Origin: Chitinophagaceae bacterium
GTDB taxonomy: Bacteria > Bacteroidota > Bacteroidia > Chitinophagales > Chitinophagaceae
Direction of reading: 5' to 3'
Assembly: GCA_947463755.1 (NCBI GenBank)
Contig: CANHUK010000029.1
Coordinates: 1 to 9,996, forward strand
Length of the DNA: 9,996 nucleotides
Shown: one piece after another, positions 1 to 7,439 of the stretch
How positions within the stretch are numbered: position 1 is the first letter of the stretch
Layout of the letters: the number at the start of each line of letters is the position of its first letter
The notes under the pieces: model-generated
Database searches by the model: none
Seen by the model: the letters and a program-made list of their open reading frames with translations, nothing else
What the model was told of the DNA's origin: nothing
Translations under genes and position numbers: made by a program

Positions 1-274
1 CCGTGGCCGTGGCAATATTATCTGCCCGACCCTCACCCCACACAAAAAATAACTCTGCCATCGAGGGGATATATCCCTGAGAGTTATATCCTCCAGACGA
101 ATATTCCATCATCGAGGAATAGATCCCGATGACGGAGGCCTGCACCTGCTCCTTCGTCTTCCAGAACTCTTCCTTGATGATGCCATCCTGTGGCTGCAGT
201 TCCAGGTATTTCCGGCAGGAGGATGCACCCGTAAGGATCACCGTGCCGATCAGATATATGAATGCCTTTCTCAT
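1..274 (-). CDS. SusD/RagB-family outer-membrane lipoprotein, N-terminal part (cut by window edge)
   Basis: The start is the ATG read on the minus strand at 274-272, and 91 codons are visible before the window ends. The protein opens with MRKAFIYLIGTVILTGASSC, a lipoprotein signal with a lipobox (A-S-S-C) that makes Cys20 the lipidated residue. It is followed by the typical SusD opening: 'KYLELQPQDG', 'FWKTKEQVQASVIGIYSSM' and 'ELFFVWGEGRADN'. In this family the first helices after the Cys carry TPR-like repeats, and the protein forms the lid that binds ligand over the SusC barrel on the cell surface. It lies 17 bases after the SusC stop on the same strand, so the two are surely co-transcribed. 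The intergenic stretch is A/T-rich with no clear Shine-Dalgarno site, as is common in Bacteroidota. The C-terminal ligand-binding part is outside the window, so the substrate cannot be guessed from this gene. Confidence 0.93.
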   Translation of the reverse strand, partial: MRKAFIYLIGTVILTGASSCRKYLELQPQDGIIKEEFWKTKEQVQASVIGIYSSMMEYSSGGYNSQGYIPSMAELFFVWGEGRADNIATAT

Positions 275-291
275 CTTATACTTATATTTTA

Positions 292-3200
292 TCACAACCC
301 GGCCACAATGCCCAGGGTGATGGTACGCGCCGGCGGTGTCATCGAAAAATCATAGGATACGCGGAAGGGATCTGAGCCGCGGAACGAAACCTCCGGGTCC
401 TGTCCGAGATAGTTGGTGAAGGTGAGGAGGTTCTCCGCCGTCACGTAGCCGCTGAGGGATTTCATCTTCAGCTGGCTCAACACTTTTTTCGGGAAGGTGT
501 AACGCGCCGTGATCGTACGGAAACGCACATAAGAGGCATCCTCCACATATCGGTCGCTGCCCAGCCAGTTGAAACCACCGGCGATCAGGGCACGCGGAAC
601 ATCCGTCACATCGCCGGCCTTACGCCAGCGACGCAGTACCGCCGTGCTTTGGTTATCGAAATAAAACATGTTTGTGGTGTTCATCTTCGTGCCGTTGATG
701 ACATCGTAGCCCCAGCGGAAGCTGAAGAAGGTCGAGATGCGCAGGTTCTTCCAGGTCAGCGATGGCCCGAAACCACCGGAAAGTTTGGGATTACTGTTGC
801 CGAGATATACGACATCCATGTAGTTGATGTTCCCATCATTGTTGATATCCTCGTACATCGCATCTCCGGGCTGGAAAATATAATCTGTCTGCGGATAGTT
901 GAACCGCATATAGATCACTTGTCCGTTCGGACCGATGATCTGACCACCCTTCCTGTCCTTCGCGATGGTGGCATTCTTGTCAGCATACACCCCCTTGTAT
1001 CTGTATCCATAGAAGGATCCGAAGGGATTGTTGATCTGCAGCATACGCAGATACTCACCATTTTTGGTAACATCGCCCCGCTGGTTCGGATAGAACTCCG
1101 AAATCTCACGGATGATGTTCTGGTTGGCGGAGAGGTTGAAATCAAAACCGATGGTCAGCGTCTTGGTCTTGTATGGTATTGTCCAGACAGCGATCTCCCA
1201 TCCCTGGTTATCCATCGTACCGACGTTCATGAACAACGAATTAAAACCAGTGTAGGATGCGATCTGCAGGCCATCGAAGAACAGATCCTTCGTGCGGTTC
1301 CGGTAGATCTCGCCATCCATCCTCAGTTTGCCACCATACATGCTCAGGTTGAAGCCGATGTTGGTGCCATGCAGCTTCTGCCAGCGCAGATTCTTTAACT
1401 CCATGCGCGAGGGATAGATACCGGCTTGTCCCAGATAAGTATAATCGTAGGTGGTATACGTGTTATAGAAAAGATAATCGGCACGGGGCACTTCTCCCGC
1501 GATGCCATAGCTCGCGCGCAGACTGAGGTCGTCGATCTTCTTGAAGCGCTGCATGAACTTCTCTTCGGAAAGACGATAGCGGAACGAGACCGAAGGGAAG
1601 AGGCCGTAGCGATAGTTCGGGCCGAACCTGGAGTTGCCGTCGCCGCGCATGGTAACGTTCAGCAGGTACTTATCATCGAAGCTGTACTGCGCACCGATGA
1701 GTGCACCGATGGAGCGCGACTGATTGAGACCCGATGCCGAACGCAGTTCGCTGTTTTGCGTACGCGAGGGAACGGACGGATCCACCAGGAGCGACGATGC
1801 GGTATTGGAGGTCATTACCTCCTGGAACTGCGCGCGGTAGTCGTTGGTGAGGATGTTCATGAACGACTGCAGGTCGTGACGCGTATTCTTGAAGCGGGGG
1901 GTGTAGATCAGGCTGGTCTTGGTACCCACACTGAAGGCATCGATGTCGCCATCATACGCGCGGTTCACCACCGTTTCGGTATTCGGCCGTCCGGTAGCGA
2001 TCTGCGGGAGGAAGCTGTTGTTCTTGGTGCTGTTGATGTCCAGCTGCACATCGAAGGTCGCCTTCAGGATGCCCTTCACGATGCTGTAATCGACCTGGAA
2101 GCGGGGAATGATGCGATCTCCCAGGACGCCGAATTTCGCCTTGGCTGCCATGGCCACCGGATTGTAGATGCGGGAGTACTGACCCTGTATGTTGGCCGGT
2201 GGCGAGAAGTAGTTGCTGGTGATCTCTCCGAGATCATTATACTCGAACACGCTCATGTTAGGCATCTTGATGTAGGCCATGCCGCGGATGGAGGATTCGC
2301 CGCTGGCGGCCGAAGAACCCAGATAGTTGCGGTCCTGCGTTGAATGCGTGAACGAGAAACTCGTGAAGAACTTGATCCGCTCAGATACGTTGTAGTCTAG
2401 GTTGATGCGGGTGTTGATCCGCTTCAGGGCCGTACCAATGGTGATGCCCTTCTGGTCGAAATACCCGACAGAAGCGAAATACCGCGCCTTTTCGCCACCA
2501 CCGGTCAGGCTGAGGGTATGGTCGGTGATGTATCCTACGCGGGAGATCTCATCGATCCAGTTCGTATTGTTGCTGTAGTTGTGGTACCAGTAAGGATCGT
2601 TCGGGTCGTAGTTGAACTCACGGTTGAGGGTCGTATTCAGGGTAGTACCGATGCGGTTGGAAAACGCCTCCGGGATCAGCGTGGAGTATTGATCGCCGTT
2701 CAGCAGAGGCAGGGGTGCCGGGATGAGCGATGTCGAACCCTTGAACGTATAGTTGACGGAGGGCTTACCGATGGCGCCGCGCTTCGTATTGATGACGAGG
2801 ACGCCATTGGCAGCCCTGGAACCCCAGATGGCTGTGGCGGCCGCATCCTTGAGCACGGTGATGTTGAGGATATCTGCCGGTGAAATATTCAGCAACTGAG
2901 CATATCCCTGCTCGTCGGCCGTCCCGAAATTGAAATCACTCGGGATCTCTGTATCGTAAGGCATACCATCCAGTACGATCATCGGAATTCCGGTGGAGTT
3001 GATGGACGACACCCCGCGAATGCGGATGTTCATCGCCGCACCTGGATCACCACTGCTGGCCGTGATATCTACACCGCTGAGTCGGCCCTGCAGGGCCTGA
3101 TCGATGCTCGGCGCCTGCATCTCCTCGAGTTGCTTCGCGTCGATCTTTGCCACGGCGGTCGTCAGGTTCTTTTCCGGGATATTGATCATCCCGTTGTTGG

Positions 3201-3561
3201 TCATCGGACGTGCGGTGATCACCACCTCACCGAGATCACCCTGCAGATCCTCAAGCTTTATATTGATGACCGTCCGCCCGTTGATCTTCTGGGTATTGGT
3301 CTTATAGCCGATGATCGTCACGGAGATGCGGTTCTTCGAGAGATTGGCATTCTTGATGGCGAAATTGCCCGCCACATCTGTCTGCGCCCCGTTGATGATG
3401 CGATCGTCGGCATCCAGTTCGGAAACAGAAGCGCCCTGGATGGGCTTACCTTCCTTGTCGGTGACCTTTCCGCGCAACACGATCGTTTGTGCTCCGAGCT
3501 CTACGACCGACAGGGTCGTAAAGAGGAACAATCCAAGCAACCCGATGATGTATTTTTTCAT
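292..3561 (-). CDS. SusC/RagA-family TonB-dependent outer-membrane transporter
   Basis: This 1089-residue outer-membrane barrel should import oligosaccharides or similar ligands with energy from TonB-ExbBD. I chose the ATG at 3561 because it gives a clean signal peptide (MKKYIIGLLGLFLF... ending G-A-Q near residue 25). The frame stays open to 3630, but that would put 23 polar residues in front and overlap the upstream gene. Domains in order: a carboxypeptidase-regulatory-like beta domain at about 28-103 ('LRGKVTDKEGKPIQGASV'), a TonB-box-like EVVITA at 112-117, and a plug at about 130-260. The plug has the SusC hallmarks 'IRIRGVSSINSTG', 'VLDGMPYD' and 'LKDAAATAIWGSRAANGV'. The rest is a beta-barrel. 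Near residue 900 lies the DxNxDGxI-type 'DINNDGNI' loop, common in SusC proteins. There is no STN domain, so it should not signal through an anti-sigma factor. The last residue is Leu rather than the usual aromatic. The ligand is unknown. Confidence 0.96.
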   Translation of the reverse strand: MKKYIIGLLGLFLFTTLSVVELGAQTIVLRGKVTDKEGKPIQGASVSELDADDRIINGAQTDVAGNFAIKNANLSKNRISVTIIGYKTNTQKINGRTVINIKLEDLQGDLGEVVITARPMTNNGMINIPEKNLTTAVAKIDAKQLEEMQAPSIDQALQGRLSGVDITASSGDPGAAMNIRIRGVSSINSTGIPMIVLDGMPYDTEIPSDFNFGTADEQGYAQLLNISPADILNITVLKDAAATAIWGSRAANGVLVINTKRGAIGKPSVNYTFKGSTSLIPAPLPLLNGDQYSTLIPEAFSNRIGTTLNTTLNREFNYDPNDPYWYHNYSNNTNWIDEISRVGYITDHTLSLTGGGEKARYFASVGYFDQKGITIGTALKRINTRINLDYNVSERIKFFTSFSFTHSTQDRNYLGSSAASGESSIRGMAYIKMPNMSVFEYNDLGEITSNYFSPPANIQGQYSRIYNPVAMAAKAKFGVLGDRIIPRFQVDYSIVKGILKATFDVQLDINSTKNNSFLPQIATGRPNTETVVNRAYDGDIDAFSVGTKTSLIYTPRFKNTRHDLQSFMNILTNDYRAQFQEVMTSNTASSLLVDPSVPSRTQNSELRSASGLNQSRSIGALIGAQYSFDDKYLLNVTMRGDGNSRFGPNYRYGLFPSVSFRYRLSEEKFMQRFKKIDDLSLRASYGIAGEVPRADYLFYNTYTTYDYTYLGQAGIYPSRMELKNLRWQKLHGTNIGFNLSMYGGKLRMDGEIYRNRTKDLFFDGLQIASYTGFNSLFMNVGTMDNQGWEIAVWTIPYKTKTLTIGFDFNLSANQNIIREISEFYPNQRGDVTKNGEYLRMLQINNPFGSFYGYRYKGVYADKNATIAKDRKGGQIIGPNGQVIYMRFNYPQTDYIFQPGDAMYEDINNDGNINYMDVVYLGNSNPKLSGGFGPSLTWKNLRISTFFSFRWGYDVINGTKMNTTNMFYFDNQSTAVLRRWRKAGDVTDVPRALIAGGFNWLGSDRYVEDASYVRFRTITARYTFPKKVLSQLKMKSLSGYVTAENLLTFTNYLGQDPEVSFRGSDPFRVSYDFSMTPPARTITLGIVAGL

Positions 3562-3587
3562 GTCTGGCATAAGGATGGTTGAGGCGG

Positions 3588-5822
3588 TCAGTTGAATTGC
3601 AGATAGTTGTTGATCAGATGGATGGTGCAACGATTGCTCAGCCTGTTACTCTGTGCCAGGTTGAGGGTGGCATTTCGGTTACGCATATCCGTCAGCGTGA
3701 TGGCATTGGGGGTGTTGTTATTGACGAAGATGCTGGAGGCATCACCATTTGGAAACTTATAGATCGTTTCGAAGGAACCACTTTCCTGTCCATCCGTGGC
3801 GATGTTCTTCTTGTTGAGGATGTGATAATAGATGAAGTTGGCGACCCGTTCGATATCTGCCGGGGCGGTGGGATTGAAAAGGGGCGTCTTGACGGCACCC
3901 GCACCCGTGCCCGGCAACCTGCCTGCATTCACAGCCGCCTGTATGGCCGCATTGTCGGGGATGAAGAAGGTGTAGAAAGATCCGGATGCCACCTGCTGGA
4001 TCTCGAAGGTGGTCCTGTTGTAGATGGGCGAATTCAGCAGGTATTGATAAAAATTCCAATAGGGAGATGAATTGTTGGGGGCAAGCGCAGCTATGTGCTG
4101 TCCGATCTGGCGCTCACTGAATTGCAGCAGCCTGTCGATATAGTGCACCGTGCCATTGGCGGCTGCCTGCGACTTCGTCACCGTTGCCGGATTGGTCGCG
4201 TCATTGTTGCCCGCGGCAAATACCTTGCCTGCTCCATAACCAATGAACTCCCCGGAATAACTCTGACCGACCCCGTTGGCCGTCATGCCCGTGATGTCGC
4301 GGCCCGGTATCACATGCATGTTCAGGATCCGCTGCAGACGAACGAGTGCGGAAGATCCCGTCAGCTGGGCACCGCCGCCAGGCGGAATGTAACGCCACTG
4401 TTCATTCACATTGTTGCTGACGGTAGGATCTACAAAGTATCCGGCTGCATTGATGGCGGCATTGCTCACCAGGAACATCGTATACTTCTGACGAATGTTG
4501 GACACCTGGAACTTCAGGTCCAAATTCAACAGGTTCGTCATGATCGAGTAATTCGGATTGAGATAGGCCTTGCCATAGACACTGCTGAAGACGTTCGCCT
4601 GCTGCACCTTGTTGGTGCCGTAGAAGATACCATTGCTCAGCATCCTGCGCTCCGTCACGTCCGTTGAGGGATTGAAACGAGCCTCTTCGCCGGCACCATT
4701 GAAACTGGAGGCAAATTTCGAAGGCCACACCGCCGTGCGCCAGAGATGCGCGTTCACAAAGTCGTAGATCACATTCACCGGCAACGCATCGATCGAGGGA
4801 TAAAATTCCAAGAGCACTTCGTTCACATACTTTGTCAGCGCGGCATTCTCGGGTACGAAGATCGAATAGCAATCGGCCTGCGCATCATTGTCCTGCAACT
4901 TCAGGAAGTTCTCGTTATTCAACGAGAAGGCCATGTTCGAATTATACACTTTCGTGTATACGTCTTCGTTAGTTCCGGACACAATGCGATGTTTATTGGT
5001 CACCGCCTGATTGAATACGAATTGCACCAGGAACTTATCGACGAGCTTCTTGAATTCGGAATACTTTGCATTACCGGTCAGGAACTGATCGATGCTCGGC
5101 AGAGAAGTGATGACACGGTCGACCACATGTACGACACCATTCTCCGCAGCGATATCCCGGTCGGTCACCCTGGCCTCTGCGACATTGAAACCAGTATAAC
5201 TGCTGTTGGGATAAAAAAAGTTGTAGTCCGCGGCCGTCAGTGACTTACCCGTCATGAAGCCGGTTTCGAAAATGGGGAGATGCTTGTTGTTATTATCGCC
5301 ATCCACATAAAAGAAGGATCCGCTGTTATTACGGTTCGAAGCGATGGCCTTGATGGCCTTTCCCTGTAGATCGGTCGTGGAATACACACCCGTGTAGGCA
5401 GCGGTGCGGCGGCGGAACGCATTGTTCTCCACCCAGCCAAGGTTGCTCTGATAATCTGAGATACGGTCCTGCTTGAAGGCATTATAAACCAGGCAATAGG
5501 TGACGATCTGGCGAGCCAGGTCTGCATCAACGGCCTCTGCACCGGCCAGTCCCTTTTCCTTGAAATAAACGGTAAAGGCGGAGTCATGGGGCGCAAACAG
5601 TGTCCAGTATCCGGCCGAGGACAACGTTTCCTTGTACCCCGCCTTTTCGATCAGCGTGGTCAGGCTTTTGAAGCGTCCGCTGGCTGTAAGCTGCTGAAAG
5701 ATGGGCTGCTCCAAATTCTCAGGACGGGCGTAAAATTCGTTGTACTCCTTTTTGCAGGAGATGAACAACAGCAGGAAGGCCGCGAGGATACCCTGATATC
5801 CGGAACGGATCGACATGTTCAT
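3588..5822 (-). CDS. Multi-FAS1 (fasciclin) domain lipoprotein, first gene of the SusC/SusD operon
   Basis: From the ATG at 5822 the protein has 744 residues. A second ATG at 5816 is equally possible; the frame extends to 5894, but that adds a non-signal leader. The signal 'GILAAFLLLFISC' is a lipobox with Cys23 lipidated, followed by KKEY, so surface or periplasmic membrane anchoring is likely. I count four FAS1-like modules. The first, about 50-240, has 'FKSLTTLIEKAGY', 'YWTLFAPHDSAF' and 'NGVVHVVDRVI'. The second, about 255-408, has 'YSIFVPENAALTKYV' and 'SNGIFYGTNKV'. The third, about 410-568, has 'YTMFLVSNAAINAAGY' and 'NGTVHYIDRLLQF'. The fourth, about 585-742, has 'FYTFFIPDNAAIQAAV' and 'CTIHLINNYLQF'. 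FAS1 domains generally mediate adhesion or ligand binding and no enzyme motif is seen. The stop lies 26 bases before the SusC start, so it probably serves the same uptake system as an accessory surface binder (inference). The second and third module borders are approximate. Confidence 0.87.
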   Translation of the reverse strand: MNMSIRSGYQGILAAFLLLFISCKKEYNEFYARPENLEQPIFQQLTASGRFKSLTTLIEKAGYKETLSSAGYWTLFAPHDSAFTVYFKEKGLAGAEAVDADLARQIVTYCLVYNAFKQDRISDYQSNLGWVENNAFRRRTAAYTGVYSTTDLQGKAIKAIASNRNNSGSFFYVDGDNNNKHLPIFETGFMTGKSLTAADYNFFYPNSSYTGFNVAEARVTDRDIAAENGVVHVVDRVITSLPSIDQFLTGNAKYSEFKKLVDKFLVQFVFNQAVTNKHRIVSGTNEDVYTKVYNSNMAFSLNNENFLKLQDNDAQADCYSIFVPENAALTKYVNEVLLEFYPSIDALPVNVIYDFVNAHLWRTAVWPSKFASSFNGAGEEARFNPSTDVTERRMLSNGIFYGTNKVQQANVFSSVYGKAYLNPNYSIMTNLLNLDLKFQVSNIRQKYTMFLVSNAAINAAGYFVDPTVSNNVNEQWRYIPPGGGAQLTGSSALVRLQRILNMHVIPGRDITGMTANGVGQSYSGEFIGYGAGKVFAAGNNDATNPATVTKSQAAANGTVHYIDRLLQFSERQIGQHIAALAPNNSSPYWNFYQYLLNSPIYNRTTFEIQQVASGSFYTFFIPDNAAIQAAVNAGRLPGTGAGAVKTPLFNPTAPADIERVANFIYYHILNKKNIATDGQESGSFETIYKFPNGDASSIFVNNNTPNAITLTDMRNRNATLNLAQSNRLSNRCTIHLINNYLQFN

Positions 5823-5919
5823 GTTGATTGCGGTTGATGAATGGGTTGCACGCACACAGGAAGCCATCAACTCGCCTGTCTGACCTTCAGACACCTATGG
5901 CAACGCAATGGACGGGCAG

Positions 5920-5928
5920 TTATCCACA
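5920..5928 (+). other. Single DnaA-box consensus match (TTATCCACA)
   Basis: The nine bases match the strict DnaA box TTATCCACA exactly and run into the ACAAATTTGT palindrome. Only one copy was seen, with no dnaA/dnaN genes or AT-rich unwinding region beside it, so it does not mark an origin. It is most likely chance, or at best a site of DnaA-linked regulation between the divergent genes. Confidence 0.2.
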
Positions 5929-6016
5929 AATTTGTCAAGGAAATGTGAAAGCCGGACTAAATTCTACGCAATCGTTCCCGAAGATTGACAGACAGTACGG
6001 AACAGTGCTGAAAGTG

Positions 6017-6045
6017 CAAACCATATCTTTAAACGATCTATCCAA
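6017..6045 (-). promoter_or_regulatory. Candidate promoter for the FAS1-SusC-SusD operon
   Basis: Read on the minus strand, TATGGTTTG (6025-6017) resembles the Bacteroidota -7 element TAnnTTTG with one extra base. A TTG (6045-6043) lies 17 bases upstream of it, near the expected -33 position. It would give a leader of roughly 190 bases before the FAS1 start. It overlaps the candidate plus-strand -7 element at 6024-6031. This is a weak match by eye only. Confidence 0.2.
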
Positions 6046-6063
6046 CCTGATAAAAACATTGAT

Positions 6064-7197
6064 ATGAGGTATATATTCATTTCACTCATACTGCTCTGCA
6101 GTGTTCAAGAATCAGGTGCGCAGAAACTGCCGAAAAACAAAACGATCCTGGCCTCGCTTCGCGTCACCAACCAATACTTCATGAACAAGTGGCCGGATGC
6201 CGGAAAACCCATCTTCACCAACATCCAGCGACCCAGTAATATCTGGACCCGGTCTGTGTATTACGAAGGATTGATGGAATTGTACCGACAGGATCCGCAA
6301 CAGGCATACCTCGACTACATGCTGCAATGGGGAGAGAAACATCAATGGGGACTCCGCGGGGGCACCTTCACCCGCAATGCCGACAACCAGTGCTGCGGAC
6401 AGATCTATCTTGATCTATATGAACTGGACGGAAGAATGCAAGCCGTTCGCGCCACTGCCATCCGCGCGTCGATCGACAGCATGATGCGCACCCCGAAGAT
6501 CGACGACTGGAACTGGATCGATGCCTTGCAAATGGCCATGCCAGTATTTGTGAAACTGGGGAATATCTACCAGGATCCCGCATATCACCAGCGGATGTAC
6601 GAGATGTATGCCTTCACAAAAAACCGTCATGGAGGAAAGGGCCTGTACAACGCGGCGGAAGGTCTCTGGTGGCGCGACAAGGATTTCGTTCCGCCATATC
6701 GCGAACCCAACGGAGAAGACTGCTACTGGAGCCGCGGAAACGGCTGGGTGGTGGCCGCCCTGGTACGCACCCTCTCCGAACTCCCGCAGAACGACCCGCA
6801 CCGCGCCGAATACCTGCAGGATTTCAAAGAAATGTGCAACGCCGTCCTCAAGGTACAGCGACCCGATGGCTTCTGGAATGTCAGCCTGCATGATCCAAAC
6901 CATTTCGGCGGAAAGGAACTCTCCGGCACCGCACTCTTCACCTACGGATTCGCCTGGGGCATCCGCAATGGACACCTGGATGCCCAAACCTATCTGACTG
7001 CCATTCGCAAAGCATGGAACGCCATGCAACAGGATTGCATACATCCCAACGGCAAACTGGGCTTCGTGCAGGGCACCGGAAAAGAGCCTAAGGACGGACA
7101 ACCCGTGAATTTCGATTCAACACCCGACTTCGAAGACTACGGACTCGGCTGCTTCCTGCTCGCCGGGACGGAGATCATGAAATTGAAGAGGAGATAA
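6064..7197 (+). CDS. Secreted GH105/GH88-type unsaturated uronyl (rhamnogalacturonyl) hydrolase
   Basis: This 377-residue protein is close to the usual GH105 size. It begins with a signal peptide (MRYIFISLILLCSVQESGAQ, cut near residue 19-20), so it acts in the periplasm or outside the cell. Family marks are an alpha-helical (alpha/alpha)6-barrel-like sequence, 'WNWIDALQMAMPVF' with Asp153 in the place of the catalytic acid (Asp143 in Bacillus YteR), and 'YWSRGNGW' at 221-228. The W-x-R-x3-W spacing of that motif (Trp222, Arg224, Trp228) equals that of the YteR substrate-binding residues as I remember them. 'GGKELSGTALFTYGFAWGI' at 282-300 and 'FEDYGLGCFLLAGTE' at 356-370 complete the pattern. 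Such enzymes hydrate and release the 4,5-unsaturated uronic acid left by polysaccharide lyases on rhamnogalacturonan, arabinogalactan or ulvan oligomers. It is divergent from the SusC/SusD operon and ends at a hairpin. The start ATG overlaps the stop of a doubtful small frame. Exact substrate is not determinable here. Confidence 0.92.
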   Translation: MRYIFISLILLCSVQESGAQKLPKNKTILASLRVTNQYFMNKWPDAGKPIFTNIQRPSNIWTRSVYYEGLMELYRQDPQQAYLDYMLQWGEKHQWGLRGGTFTRNADNQCCGQIYLDLYELDGRMQAVRATAIRASIDSMMRTPKIDDWNWIDALQMAMPVFVKLGNIYQDPAYHQRMYEMYAFTKNRHGGKGLYNAAEGLWWRDKDFVPPYREPNGEDCYWSRGNGWVVAALVRTLSELPQNDPHRAEYLQDFKEMCNAVLKVQRPDGFWNVSLHDPNHFGGKELSGTALFTYGFAWGIRNGHLDAQTYLTAIRKAWNAMQQDCIHPNGKLGFVQGTGKEPKDGQPVNFDSTPDFEDYGLGCFLLAGTEIMKLKRR

Positions 7198-7237
7198 AAT
7201 ATACGAAAAAAACCGAAAACCGCCAAGCATGCAGTTC

Positions 7238-7279
7238 ATCAGAGAGGATGCGGGTTCAGACGCCTGCATCCTCTCTGAT
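7238..7279 (+). terminator. Strong hairpin, probable transcription terminator after the GH105 gene
   Basis: ATCAGAGAGGATGC (7238-7251) pairs perfectly with GCATCCTCTCTGAT (7266-7279). The inner bases 7252-7255 and 7262-7265 can add four more pairs (two of them G-U), giving an 18-pair stem with a 6-base loop TCAGAC. It starts 41 bases after the GH105 stop. No T-run follows on the plus strand, so classical intrinsic termination is not complete; it may act as an mRNA 3' end stabiliser. Nothing else is transcribed toward it from the right. Confidence 0.6.
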
Positions 7280-7439
7280 ATGAATAGTGACCCGGACCCG
7301 GATGGCCGATGGAATATGCATAAAAAAAATAAAATGTTTAATTTACCGGATCGGATGCGAATACCGATGGGATTCCGGAATAGATGACGCCTTCCGGGAT
7401 GGCCGCCGCGACTCCATCCACCAACCTCAAATCAGTCGC
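7280..7439 (+). promoter_or_regulatory. Upstream region of the propeller/Ig-like surface protein gene
   Basis: These 160 bases hold a short AT-rich patch at about 7320-7345 (a run of A then TTTAATTTA) in otherwise GC-rich DNA. TAATTTAC at 7339-7346 is a poor match to TAnnTTTG (two mismatches at fixed positions), and no TTG lies at the right distance. A promoter here is expected from the layout, since the hairpin separates it from the preceding gene, but its exact place is unsure. No ribosome-binding motif is evident before the ATG at 7440. Confidence 0.25.

Larger units (their letters stand above)
5823..6063. promoter_or_regulatory. Divergent control region between the FAS1-SusC-SusD operon and the GH105 gene
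   Basis: This 241-base gap separates two genes pointing away from each other, so it must hold promoters for both. It contains a 10-base palindrome ACAAATTTGT at 5926-5935, which could be an operator half or chance. A TATCTTTA at 6024-6031 matches five of the six fixed positions of the Bacteroidota -7 element TAnnTTTG for plus-strand transcription, but no TTG sits at the usual -33 distance. A small plus-strand frame (5828-6067) crosses it and is not accepted as a gene. No regulator gene (hybrid two-component, SARP-like, ECF/FecR pair) is visible nearby. Confidence 0.5.

Noticed and set aside
1426..2343. A 305-residue plus-strand frame inside the SusC gene.
   Set aside because: It is antisense to a clear SusC, rich in Val/Ile/Arg/His/Asp as expected from reverse reading of biased codons, and has no recognisable motif.
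3579..5243. Several plus-strand frames (3579-4070, 4095-4667, 4746-5243) opposite the FAS1 gene.
   Set aside because: All are antisense shadows with the same reverse-codon composition; the minus-strand FAS1 modules are clear.
5920..5928. Replication origin suggested by a perfect DnaA box.
   Set aside because: There is a single box with no cluster, no AT-rich unwinding region and no origin-linked genes.
5828..6067. Small plus-strand frame (79 residues, or 56 from an ATG at 5897) whose TGA overlaps the GH105 start as ATGA, resembling translational coupling.
   Set aside because: Its start lies near the FAS1 signal region on the other strand, the protein has no signal, domain or amphipathic pattern, and it sits where promoters are needed. 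It could be a leader peptide, but nothing beyond the overlap supports that.
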